Positions 1 to 9,889 of a DNA stretch of 64,000 nt are shown piece by piece; within the stretch, counting starts at the first letter, position 1; every line of letters begins with the position of its first letter. The notes under the pieces are model-generated. The model ran no database searches. It was not told the origin of the DNA and saw nothing but the letters and a program-made list of their open reading frames with translations. The position numbers were made by a program, and so were the translations under genes. Source of the DNA: Heterodera schachtii (Eukaryota; Nematoda; Chromadorea; Rhabditida; Heteroderidae); the NCBI GenBank assembly GCA_023374025.1, contig SIJG01000007.1:1531852-1595851 (forward strand), written 5' to 3'.

Positions 1-3000
1 AAAGGGACGGCACGGAGGACAGAGAAACGGCACTGAACGGAGGGGGGGGGGGGTCAATTGGAGAATTGCATGGGAAGGGGGAGAAACGGTACTGAATGGG
101 CGGATGGATGAGATTTTGGGAATTGGGGGGGGGGATGTTGTGCCATTGGTCGCCATTCCGAGTGCCTTTCTTTGCCTTACCTTTTCGTCATCGGATTCCC
201 TCTTCCGCCGGCGTTGTCCCTTTTGCTTCCTCCGCCGTTTGTCTTCCCTTTGGGTGAATTTATTTTTCTGCTGTTTGCCAAATTCGTCGTCGATTTGCGC
301 AAAGTGCCAAAAGCGCCGGTGGGCGCGGCACAGAACAAATTTTGAAAATTTTTCGTCTTTTTGTTTTCGTCTTCGGCCGATGGAAGTGAAAAATCGAAGG
401 GAAAAGGAAGGCAAAGGAAGAGAGAATGGTGGTGGGAGAGGAGAAGACGGAAGAAGGACAGTTTGAGGGAGAGCAACTGTGCACAGAACGGCGAATTTGG
501 CACGCAAATGGACAAAGCACTGACAAAAGGGGAGGGGGGGCATTTTGAAATTTGGAATTGGTAAAACGATTAAACGTTGGCATTTCTATAATTTGGCATT
601 GTGCCCACTCACTCAATTCTCGCATCCATCGTGTTGCAATAATGCTTCATCTGTTCAATTATCCATCCGCGCGACAATAATGCAACCGATTCGCGCAGAA
701 ACTGTGCCCATGCCGAATTGATCGCGTCCGCTTGTGCCGTGTTTTTTGCCGCCCTTTCCAATACTTCGCCGATTAGCAATTCGCCGAGTTGGGAAAGTTG
801 CCTAAGGAATTCGGAACCACCGAAGCGCAATTTGCGCGGCAATAGATGGCCCTGTGGCAAATGGAACTTCGTACTTTGGACTGATCAGACTCTCTTTACT
901 TGCGTCTGATCAATATGCTCAACAAGCGATCGGTGGATGAGCGAGAGGAGAAACCAAGCGGAAGAACAGGCCGAGTCGCGGGCATGGCCCGAACTGGAGA
1001 CGAACAGACGGACAAGCTGAACATGCAGAAGGGCCTAAAGAATGGCAGAATGAGTGGTCAATTGGCATCTGCCGCTGAAGCCCATACAAAGTCGGCACTT
1101 GTCCCTGGGCTCTTCCGCTGCTCTTCCGTTGGCATTTCCTTTCCCAATTGACCGTTGGCATTTGCCCCGGGGCTCTTCCGCTGCGTTTCCGTCGGCTTTT
1201 CCTTCGCCTTTTCTTTTCTTTCGCTTCCGTTTCGGTTGTTCCGCTGCTCTTCGTTCTGTTTCTGTTCCCTCTTCGTCCACACTTCTTCTTCTTCTTCCCC
1301 TGTTTCATTTTCCTTTTTTTGCTTTGGCAATCGCTCCAAACGGACAAATTCCAACAATAATTGGCTCCTATTTTGCGCGTCCACCTTTAATTGGGTTTTG
1401 GCATTAATTATTTCAATTTGCTATTTATACCCGCCCATCCAAAAGCATTGAGCTGATCAGTGCCAACTGACAAAGCGTTTCAAAGGCACCGTTTGCAATA
1501 AGCGCAGAAGAAGATTGGTCCAAAGAAGTGAAAGAAATGCTAACAAAAAAACAAAATAATAATAAAAAAATTAATAATTTAAAATAATAAAATTAACATT
1601 TCCAAAATTCGGTGGAGAATAATGTGGAGAAAGGAAAGCATTTGCTCGGGAGAACATTTGAGCACATTTCGAATGGAAGTCGCAAATAAATCGGCGGAAA
1701 ATGAGCGAAGAAAGGCACGGGAGGAAATCAGAAAGGCATTCAAATGGGGGTCCTGGAAAAAGTGCCAAAAGTAAGCAATTGATGGCTAATTATGACTTGA
1801 GGCTGAACACTCGACACGCAAAGGACGCGCAAATGAAAGAGGGGCCGGTGGGAGTCGAGCCAACGAACATTTGGCACATTGACATGGGGCGAGAGGAAGC
1901 AAAGTGCCGGCGGAGGGGGGTCCAGCGAAATGGGCAGCCGATGGTCGCCGGAAGGAAAAGCGGCGGTTAGGCACGAGGAAAAGCCATCCGCCGATTGGAA
2001 GGGCAGCCAGGAGAAGCTGAGGGGGGGGGGGGGGGAGGAGGGCATAGCCAAAGCGAAGCCGATGGAACGTCGGCCATTTGCTGGTGCCAAATTGGCCCGG
2101 CTTTTACCCTATTGGTGTTGTGCACATCGTTTTCGCGTCGTCTCCTCGGGGCTTGCACGAAACATGCAAAAAGGTGAAGCGCAGGTAAAGTCCGTCCCTC
2201 CCGCCCCTGGGCATGATCAGCTTCCACTCGGTGCCACCAAATTGGGCGTTTCGAGAGTGATATTGGACCGTCGAGAACACTTCGCCCACCAATTTCCCAT
2301 CAACAACAAATGCTTTTTCGATTCGACTTTCGGATTTTCCACTGAAAAGTTCGGCCTAAAAATGACAATAATTTTCCCCAACAAAGAACACATTTCTCCG
2401 CACTTTCACCGAAATATTCCGCGCATTTTGCCCCGTCCGAGCGGTAAAATTTGCGCTTTGCGGGTAAACAAAAAGCAAATGGCGTGGAAATTTGAAGACG
2501 GAAGCCATCCGACAGATGGGAAAAGGGAGCAAATCAAAGCAAAGAGACGGCGTAGGGGACGAAAAATGAGGCGAAGAAAGGGGAGGAGAAGCAGGGGGAG
2601 GAGGAGAAGAAGCAGTGCCATCGGTGGCGGAAGAAGAGGGATGAGAGACGGAATTGGCACGGGGGGCAATGGCGGGGCAACCGCCGCTGGGCAAGTTCAG
2701 CTGGACAAGTTCTGACGACAACACACGGACATTCCGCGCGGAAAAGTCGTCCATCCGGACAGTCTCCAATACGAAATGAATATCCACTGGAAACTAAAGC
2801 AAAAGGAAAGGTGGCAAGAGTTGAGAATCATCTCGAACCCTCTCGGCTAATTACCCTTTCCCCACGGCTAATTACCCTTTCCCCTCGGGGCTGTTGGTGT
2901 CCGATTGTCATCGATGAAAGCCAATCAAAGAGTTCTGTGTCGGGCAAGGGCTCAGAACGCAAAAAAGAGTTTATTCGGACGGAAATTGGTCGCTGAAACA

Positions 3001-5344
3001 ATTGGCGAACCCAACCGAAGTTGGGTTGGGACGGAAAGTGATGGAAATTGTCCCCCGTTGCTGCGGAAATGAAAGTCCATGAGGAGGAATTGGCGAGACG
3101 GGGCGGCACCGAAGCGACGGAAGGGCCAATGGCAGAAAAGGAAAAGCGATCTGAAATTGAAAAAGGCATTCAACTGTAAGGTAGATCCGGGTTTTCCTGT
3201 TTGCCTGCCGAAGCCCTAGGGATTTCACTCACATTTCTTTTTCTCTCGCATTTCATTTGCCGCTTATTGTACCGCCCCTTTCCCCGACCAATCATTGATC
3301 GATCATATTTCCCGTTCACATGTATTTAATGTTCACCTTTTACGCCATTTTCTTCAATTCAGTTGTTCAGTCCCGAGAATAAAGCCACTTTCCCATTAAG
3401 TGTGTTCATCAAAGGCGGGATGGGATCCCTGGGCCTGATCATCCCATGGGGCCCTTCCTTCGGGAATTATATGAGTTTCTACCCCTTATTCCCCAATTGG
3501 CCTCCCAAATTGCCCGTCCCAACGCCAGCACGTCCACCGCGCACGGCCGCGCTACTCAACAGAAGGGTTCCCAATGCGCTAATTCCTAAGGTTTATGCTT
3601 ATTGCGCCATAAATTTCTAAGATTGTAATTTTAAGAAGCTGATCATTTTTCTAAAAACGCATTATATTTTTTCCAAAATTTTATCGGTGAACGCCAACGG
3701 CACCGCCCCCTCCCCTCCTTCACAATATATATTTTTTTTTGAAAGAAAATGCGCCGTAAATGTAAAAAATTTTGAGCTAAAAACTGATGTCGTGCTTTTT
3801 TAATGCTTGGCTTGGCATTCTGTCCATTTCCCCCCCCCCCCCCCCAATTCGCCTGCTGTCGAAGTGCTGCTCTCGCTGGTCGAGTCGTCCGCCTTAATGT
3901 CCAATGCCGAACTGTTCGCTTGCACCATCGAATCAGTGAATGATCGGACGGATCGGCTTAATTCGTCCGGTCCGCGGAGTGTGGCATTCACTAAACGAGC
4001 CAATGGCACAGCGACGAGGCCAATTTGCTGACGAAATTTCGCCGGATGAATTGCGCAATTCGAATCGGCACAATTTCCGTCATTGGAAGAGGGCAAATTC
4101 CGTCCTTTGGTGTTCTGTTCGATTAAGCTTTAATTTTCGGAAGCAGCGCATTTCCCTTTTTGTCACCTGTTGCCTTTTCGAAAAGGGCTCTAAAATTGTG
4201 TCCATTCCTCCGCGTTGAAGCGCCTTTTCCAAACGAAACGCCAAAACCAGCGAATCCGCGCCATTTTCATCGCTATCATTCGGCAGAGAGAACAGCGCTT
4301 GCGGGGGAACAGCGGTGGAACAGAAGCGAAAGTCTTCGGACACTTTCCGACGCTGTCGAACGTCGTAAAGGGCGGCCGAAATGAACAAAGTGCCAATGGA
4401 CGGCTCAGAGGACACCTGAAGGGACGAGAGGATAAAACGATTGCACGGCCAAAAAATGGGGACGAATGGGTAAAACGATGGCACGGCCAAAAATGGGGAC
4501 TAAGAGGTAAAACGATGGCACGGCCAAAAATGGGGACGAATGGGTAAAACGATGGCACGGCCAAAAATGGGGACGAATGGGTAAAACGATGGCACTGCCG
4601 AAATGTCCCAACTGAACCTTGGAAAGAGTCATTAACATTCGCTTCTGTCCCATCCAATGGCTTTTGATCGTCGCTTCATCATCCTTCTCCAAGTCGTCCT
4701 CCGTCTGTTTTTTTTTTGAATAATTAAAGTCAATTCAAGAAATGCCTCGGGCGTCGTCAGCAGATTTGCCATTGCGCGGCCTCTGTCTTTGGCCCGTGCC
4801 GTCGCTCGCCACTCTTCCGCCCGCTGTTCGCTTGTCGGCCCTTCCTCCGCCGCCATCACCGTTTTGTCCCTTCTCGTCCCTCCCATCGGCACATTCGTCT
4901 CTTTTCCTTTGCTTTCTTCTCCCTCCGTTTGCTTGGCCAATTCCTTGGCCAAATTCGCCCTTTGGCCTTTCGCCCGCCGGGCATTTGCCTCTGCCGAAAG
5001 TTCGCCCCATTTATGGTCAATTAGCGCGTAATCTCTCGCGTACCAATGGCACATTTCGCGCTCCGTCTCTCCCACAAAATCACTTTGCCACTCAAAAAAC
5101 TCATGCAAAAATGGCACGGGTTTCTTCACTGTCCGAATTTGGACGTCTTTCTCAAGCATTTCCCTTAGCCTTAAACCAAAACAAAAACATGAAAATGGAT
5201 AGTTCCATTGCTATTTCCGCTTTTTTACCTTTGTGGCCCCTTAATTGGACATTGAATTTCGCTGCGGGCGATTTGCCGAGACGAAAGAATGTCCTCAATG
5301 TCCAGCGGTGATTGACTGCCCTTGGCCATCGTCGCCTTGGCCAT
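1..5344 (-). CDS. DOCK-C (DOCK6/7/8-like) guanine nucleotide exchange factor, N-terminal half, partial
   Basis: The protein should activate Rac/Cdc42 at the membrane. Several exons align, from memory, with the order of human DOCK7. Positions 5344-5220 and 5160-4720 carry PLDIED and then EREMCHWYARDYALI, matching the acidic N-terminal block. Positions 4490-4090 carry ISAALYDVRQRRKVSEDF and FRLEKALQRGG, and 4075-3800 follow. The DHR-1 (C2-like) lipid-binding domain appears at about 2490-2130 with LLFVYPQSANF, NARNISVKV, VQYHSRN and LRFTFLHVSC. A helical exon at about 868-610 ends in LLSRGWIIEQMKHY, with donor GA|GTGAGT. The catalytic DHR-2 domain would lie beyond the left edge. The true start is unresolved: ATG 5344 is the first in frame, but the family usually has about 50 more residues upstream, so another 5' exon between 5.4 and 5.9 kb is likely. 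Introns hold low-complexity DNA. Confidence 0.85.
4432..4600. repeat. 37-bp minisatellite, about 4.5 copies, inside a DOCK intron
   Basis: A unit beginning TAAAACGATGGCACGG and ending in GGGGACGAATGGG is repeated four to five times with few changes; one copy reads GACTAAGAGG instead of GACGAATGGG. It lies between two DOCK-homologous exons, so it is intronic. Its open frames on both strands are products of the repeat, not genes. Confidence 0.9.
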
Positions 5345-6570
5345 AAACCAAAGGTAATTAAAAATCCCTCCAATTGCCCTTTGGCTCTGTTACTTTTTGC
5401 CCTTCTTCCTTCGGCTCCTCTTTCTGTTTTGGTGCCGATGTTAAAGTGTTATGCAGCAAAAAGTTCTGTGCAATTGCGCTCCGTCGAGGACGCAAATTTT
5501 TGTTGGCGGTGCCATTGGCCGCTGTGCCAAAACTAAAAAAGGGGGGGGGAGGTGCAAAAAAAGTCATTTTGAACACTTAGAGGGCATTTCATTTAATTTT
5601 GGGATTTTGTGCCTAAATTGGGCCAATGGATGTGCTGAATTGCTGTCCCACTTTGTTCTTCTGCTGCTGCTCCCAAAGTTCGTTCTCCGCCCGTCGCCCC
5701 CTCCGCCGATTTGTCCATTTCCATTTTCTGTTCTCTTCCCGGCCCTATTTTTTGTGTCCGATGAGTGCATTCAGCGCCAATTTTTATGGGCAACATAAAC
5801 AACCGCAAATGACGGGCGATGGCGGCCCCTCGGGCGACATTCTCTGTGGGCTCTGAGATCGACGACAGTTGGAAATTGGAAAAAGCTGCTGGGGAGGGAG
5901 GGGCAATGAGAACGGAAGGAAGGGAGAAAAGTGAGGGAATGTTCGTGAAAATATGAAGTGATCATGGAGGATAAATAATAAGCGATTGGCAAGTGAGAAA
6001 CGATGAAATGCCCGGGGAAGGCGTCGAAAAATCGAAAAATCCGTATTTGATGGCATTGGACGACGGATTTGGAGGAAGAGCGAGGGAAAATCGGAGCGTA
6101 GGGGGCGGGGGGGGGGGGGGAAGGATGCTCATTTTGCGGGGGATTAAGTCAATTCGATTCGATCATTCGCCGACAAAACTTTTTCGACGCAATAAAAGTG
6201 CAACTCAAAATTTGGAGCTTTGCAATTGTTTCTCCCAAAATGGTTGGATTCTTTCCATTGGAATTCCGTCGATGAGTTCGTTTTTCAATCGAATGAATGC
6301 GAATGGCCAATTCTGTGCACTCAAAAATGCTTTTTAACTTCAATACTGAAATTGGTCAGCAGGTCGAATTTATTGTGACAAATTGGCACATAATTAAAGT
6401 CGTCAATTAATTAATTAACAGACGCAATAAACCAAGAAATAATTAGTTAACAAGCGAAATATCAAAATTCGAGGGACGGAAAGAAAGGGAAAATCCACAA
6501 AATTCTGCGGGTCCCTTTAGTCAAAATCCATAAAAGGAAGGCGACGAGACGGAAGACAAAGCCCATTTTG

Positions 6571-7535
6571 ATGAACAGTCACTGCAAAACTTTGGAGGAG
6601 GACGAAGAATGGATGGCCAATTTGCACTTCGTCCGCTCGGACATTGACCCGGCGACGGTCTGTTCTTCGATTGGAACAAAAATTGGGAAAAGCAACACAA
6701 AAACAATGAATGAATGCCTTTTCCGCAGAATTCCCCCGGGCATTAAATCGTTTATTTTTTAAAATATTTTTAATTAATTTGCTAATCGAAGGTGAAACCA
6801 ATCGACTCCCGACAATTGGCTTCTTTGGTCAATGAATTCCTTCTCCGTTCGGCAGACATTCTCAACAGATTTTGTGCTCAATTTGAAAATCGGATGATGG
6901 AATTGGACTTTCGTTTGGACACTTTTGAACGAATGTTGGCACTTATGGAAAGAAAAGTAAGAAATCACTTTGATTTTCAAATAAATGGAGAAAATCATTA
7001 AAAACAAATTAAGCTTGAAAATGTTAATGTTGACAAAGTGAAAAAACAATCGGCGGAAGAGAAAGAAACGGCGGAGAAAGCGGAGGGAATGACGCGCAAA
7101 GAAAAAGGGGAAGAAACGGCCGAAGGGACGGGGGAAGAAAAACGCACAGAGAAAAGGCAGGGGAAGGAAACGGCGGCGGAAGGGACAACGAAGGCGAAGG
7201 AACACCCCAAATTGGCCAAGTATTTCAAAATGCTCAAAATGGTAATTGGTTTTTCAGAATCATGGAAAATATTTGAAAGAAACAATTTTAGGGCGTGCCT
7301 GAGGCGGCGGTAAGGCAAAAAATGAGAAGTGAAGGAATGGACGATGCATTCCTAAAGTGAGCCTTAATCCAAATGGAGTGGAGGAGTTTTTACGCGAACT
7401 TAATAAAATGCTCAAAAAAATGGTTTCAGTGACCAAGAGAAGGAATTGCCATTGGAATCACCACAAAACAAAGCGCAAATGGTACATGATGCATTGGCAG
7501 AGGACGACGAATCGTCCTCAAACTCAGATGAATGA
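6571..7535 (+). CDS. ddl-1: WASHC3 / CCDC53 (WASH complex subunit; C. elegans DDL-1 type)
   Basis: This is a small coiled-coil subunit of the WASH complex, which drives Arp2/3 actin assembly on endosomes. Five exons stay in phase: 6571-6657, 6792-6956, 7014-7241, 7292-7356 and 7430-7535, giving 216 residues. The first helix (FLLRSADILNRFCAQFENRM) matches the family coiled coil. The C-terminal box HPKLAKYFKMLKMGVPEAAV followed by KMRSEGMDD is the diagnostic WASHC3 signature. An acidic Ser-rich tail ends the protein, as in the human one. A Lys/Glu/Thr-rich linker separates the boxes. The first donor is GTCTGT and the fourth is GTGAGC. The ATG at 6571 was chosen because it opens the frame joining DIDPAT to VKPIDSRQ. 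The gene is convergent with the next gene, with about 120 bp between stops. Confidence 0.88.
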
Positions 7536-7655
7536 TTTCCTGGCCTTCATTCCTTTTTATTTAATTTTATAACTGAAGAAAATTTGAGAGATCATTTTTA
7601 TGTAAGCAAACGCTAATAAATAAGTGATGGGAGTCAAATAAATTATAAAAAAAAG

Positions 7656-8204
7656 TCACTGAGATTTGGGCAAAAGGGAAGCGATAAATTGCAGTTCGGT
7701 CTCCAACTTCTCCAACTGTGCATCAAAATAGGCTTTCTCCGCTTCAATCTGCTGGTCCAGCTTGGCTTCTGCTTGGCCGAGCCGCGCGGCGTTTCGTTTG
7801 GCCTCAGTCGTCGCCGTGCGATTGGCGTCCCTTCCCTGACACAGTGTCAAATGAAATATCAAATGAAAACCCCTTTGGGGTCATAAAGATAATGACCGGG
7901 TTTTCGGGGTACTACCTGCTCCATTTGCGCAGCAATGGCCTTCCTCTCTTCCTCCATGACATGGGCCAATTTGCCGCCGCGCAGTCGTGGCTTAATGTCA
8001 CTCGGCACCACAATTGACATATCGGCACTGACAATTTCCTTCTAAATTGACGAAATTATGTTTTATTGTATTGTTTCTTGAGGAAATGACTTCGCGTGCG
8101 CTCAGCGTCTGTTTCCTCTGCCGCCAATTTTGAGTGCGCTCATTTAAACGAGTCGAATGTTCTTCCACAAGTTCAAGTTGGGATTTCAAATAGTTACTTA
8201 TCAT
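7656..8204 (-). CDS. 139-residue coiled-coil protein of unknown function
   Basis: I do not recognise this protein. Three exons are all phase 0: 8204-8091, 8041-7916 and 7835-7656. They give 38, 42 and 59 residues. The start MISNYLKSQLELVEEHSTR is the only in-frame ATG. The chain is almost entirely helical, rich in Glu, Gln, Ala and Lys. A short basic break with Pro residues (VVPSDIKPRLRGGK) falls near residues 49-62. There is no signal peptide or membrane segment. Size and shape recall small scaffold subunits such as BLOC-1, BORC or dynactin-type proteins, but no specific match can be claimed. The introns (49 and 80 nt) have GTCATT and GTAGTA donors. Confidence 0.7.
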
Positions 8205-8584
8205 ATTGCTATGATAGCTAAATGTAAAGGATTTATAATTTTGATAAAATTAATTTTAAAAAATTCAATTATCGGAAAAATTGAAGAATACTGCCAACAC
8301 TAAAACGCTGGGTTGTCCATACCAGGGTTCGGGGAGTTGTCCATTGAGCGATACAAATTTTCACCAAAAAATGAACTATTTGGTGATTTGAGCAAATTTT
8401 TTAAAGAAAATTAAAGTTTTTTTTTGGTCAGCGTCTACGGGGGAAAATTGAAATTGAAGGATTTTTGAGAAAAAGGATTAAATTTCCCATAAATCTCTCT
8501 GCATTTTACATAGGTAAACAAAAACTTACTTTTAAATAAATATCTAAATTAAAAGGATCGCCTTTAATAAATTTTTTTAATTTG

Positions 8585-8716
8585 TCCAAAATTGCCGCGG
8601 AGTCCCAAATTCCGCGGATCGCGCATTTAAAATCCCGCGGTCGCGGATTCAATTTCTCGCGTTCGCGGATCGCGCAAAAAAAAAAAAACGCCGCGAATCG
8701 CGGTCGCGCTACACCC
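8585..8716. repeat. GC-rich block of short CGCGGATCGCG-type words, possible hAT-like transposon end
   Basis: Inside AT-rich DNA, this block repeats variants of CCGCGG, TCGCGGAT and ATCGCGC around a 13-base A run. Read on the minus strand it begins TAGGGGTGTAGCGCGACCGC. That start resembles hAT terminal repeats (CAGGGGTG type) followed by subterminal repeats. No matching opposite end or target duplication was found nearby, so the assignment is tentative. Confidence 0.4.
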
Positions 8717-8828
8717 CTATTTGCACCAAAAGATTTCATTTTTTAGTTTATCAAAATTTTTGGAATTTCTATTTGTCTATCCAAAAATAGATAAAATGCT
8801 TCAACTATACATTAATCGCTTCCCAAAT

Positions 8829-8840
8829 GTTTTTTTTAGA
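8829..8840 (+). promoter_or_regulatory. candidate spliced-leader trans-splice acceptor for TRAPPC6
   Basis: A run of eight T followed by AG ends at 8839, one base before the ATG at 8841. No upstream exon of this gene is recognisable. A 3' splice site placed right against the start codon is typical of trans-spliced nematode mRNAs. Confidence 0.55.
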
Positions 8841-9599
8841 ATGGTTTCTTCTTTAAACAATTTGCTGCCCAGCATTGATTTCCCCTTCATTTACTTGCAT
8901 AATGAAATGGTTAAATATTTCCAAGACAGAGACAAAAGCTTGGAGGAACAAAGGGAATTGTGGCTGCAGAAAATTAGGCATTTGTCGGATGGGGAAACGG
9001 TGGATTTATTGGCGGGAGCGGACGGAAAGATGAGTAATCGGTTATTCGCGCAGGTATAATGAAAACCTTACTTTTTATAAAATAGTGGAGTTCTGGTTTT
9101 TTTAGCGCAATGCCGTGACCCGACTTGAGGCCTCCGGTTTTCGTGTGGGCTATGTGTTGGCAGAGCATTTTGCCAAGGATTTGCCGCGCTTCTCGAACGA
9201 ATTGGACAAAATGAAGTTCATCTGCAAAGAGTTCTGGGCCAGCACTTTCGGAAAGGGAGTGGACAAACTGAGCACAAATCATCAGGCAATTTTTATTGTT
9301 AACTACCAATATTTCAAGGTCTTTATACATTTAGGGAATTTACATCATTCAAGACAGCAAATTTCACACTGTCACACCCTTTGCCGAGGGTGCTCAGTAC
9401 CTCGCTGATTCCGTCCCCTATTTGGCTTTTCCCGCCGGCCTCGTCAGGGGTGCCCTCGAGTCACTAGGTGTGTTTCCGTAAATACTGAGGGTAGGGTATA
9501 ACGCAAGAACATGAGATTTAAGGTATTGTTGCGACTGTCACTGTCCAAGTTGAAAAGTTGCCGACGGTTAAATTCAACATCCAAATGGAAAAGAAATGA
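8841..9599 (+). CDS. trpp-6: TRAPP complex subunit 6 (TRAPPC6, BET3 family)
   Basis: This is a core TRAPP subunit acting in vesicle tethering and Rab1-type GTPase activation at the Golgi. Four exons keep phase: 8841-9053, 9106-9285, 9335-9467 and 9523-9599, giving 200 residues. Family landmarks in order are LHNEMVKYF, LEASGFRVGYVLAEHF, MKFICKEFWASTFGK, LSTNHQ, GIYIIQDSKFHTVTPF, YLAFPAGLVRGALESLG and the final strand LPTVKFNIQMEKK. It is about 40 residues longer than human TRAPPC6B. The extra is an Arg/Glu/Lys-rich insert (about residues 33-70) between the first helix and RLEASGF. Intron 2 (9286-9334, 49 nt) begins GC rather than GT, in the context CAG|GCAATT. Homology on both sides forces this choice. 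Confidence 0.93.
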
Positions 9600-9889
9600 C
9601 ATTAATTGGCATGGACAAAGATCGTGATTTATCGAATGTATAATTTGTATCAAAAATTACATAAAAATAAATAATGATGGACAATTTTTTTTACAACCGT
9701 ATTGTGCATAAAAGGTCAAAAAACTAAATAACATGAAATTCGCAAATAAAAATCCGGGTCGTTTTGTCTAACATACAATAAATCCCTCCGTCTAATTTAT
9801 TCAGATTAATTTTGATAAACGTGGTTGTTTATATGATAACGTCCGGAACATGAATTCGGGAGGGAGATTATTTCCGTGAAAATGAACAA

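Noticed and set aside
1879..2715. Long plus-strand open frame (278 codons)
   Set aside because: It is the shadow of the DOCK DHR-1 exons on the minus strand, and its Arg/Gly-rich part comes from purine repeats.
3363..3620. 85-codon plus frame with Pro-rich end
   Set aside because: Lies in a DOCK intron, no homology, no upstream splice or promoter signal.
9368..9467. Alternative reading of the TRAPPC6 third exon as a short antisense gene
   Set aside because: The minus-strand frame is a mirror of the BET3 fold exon; family residues are clear only on the plus strand.
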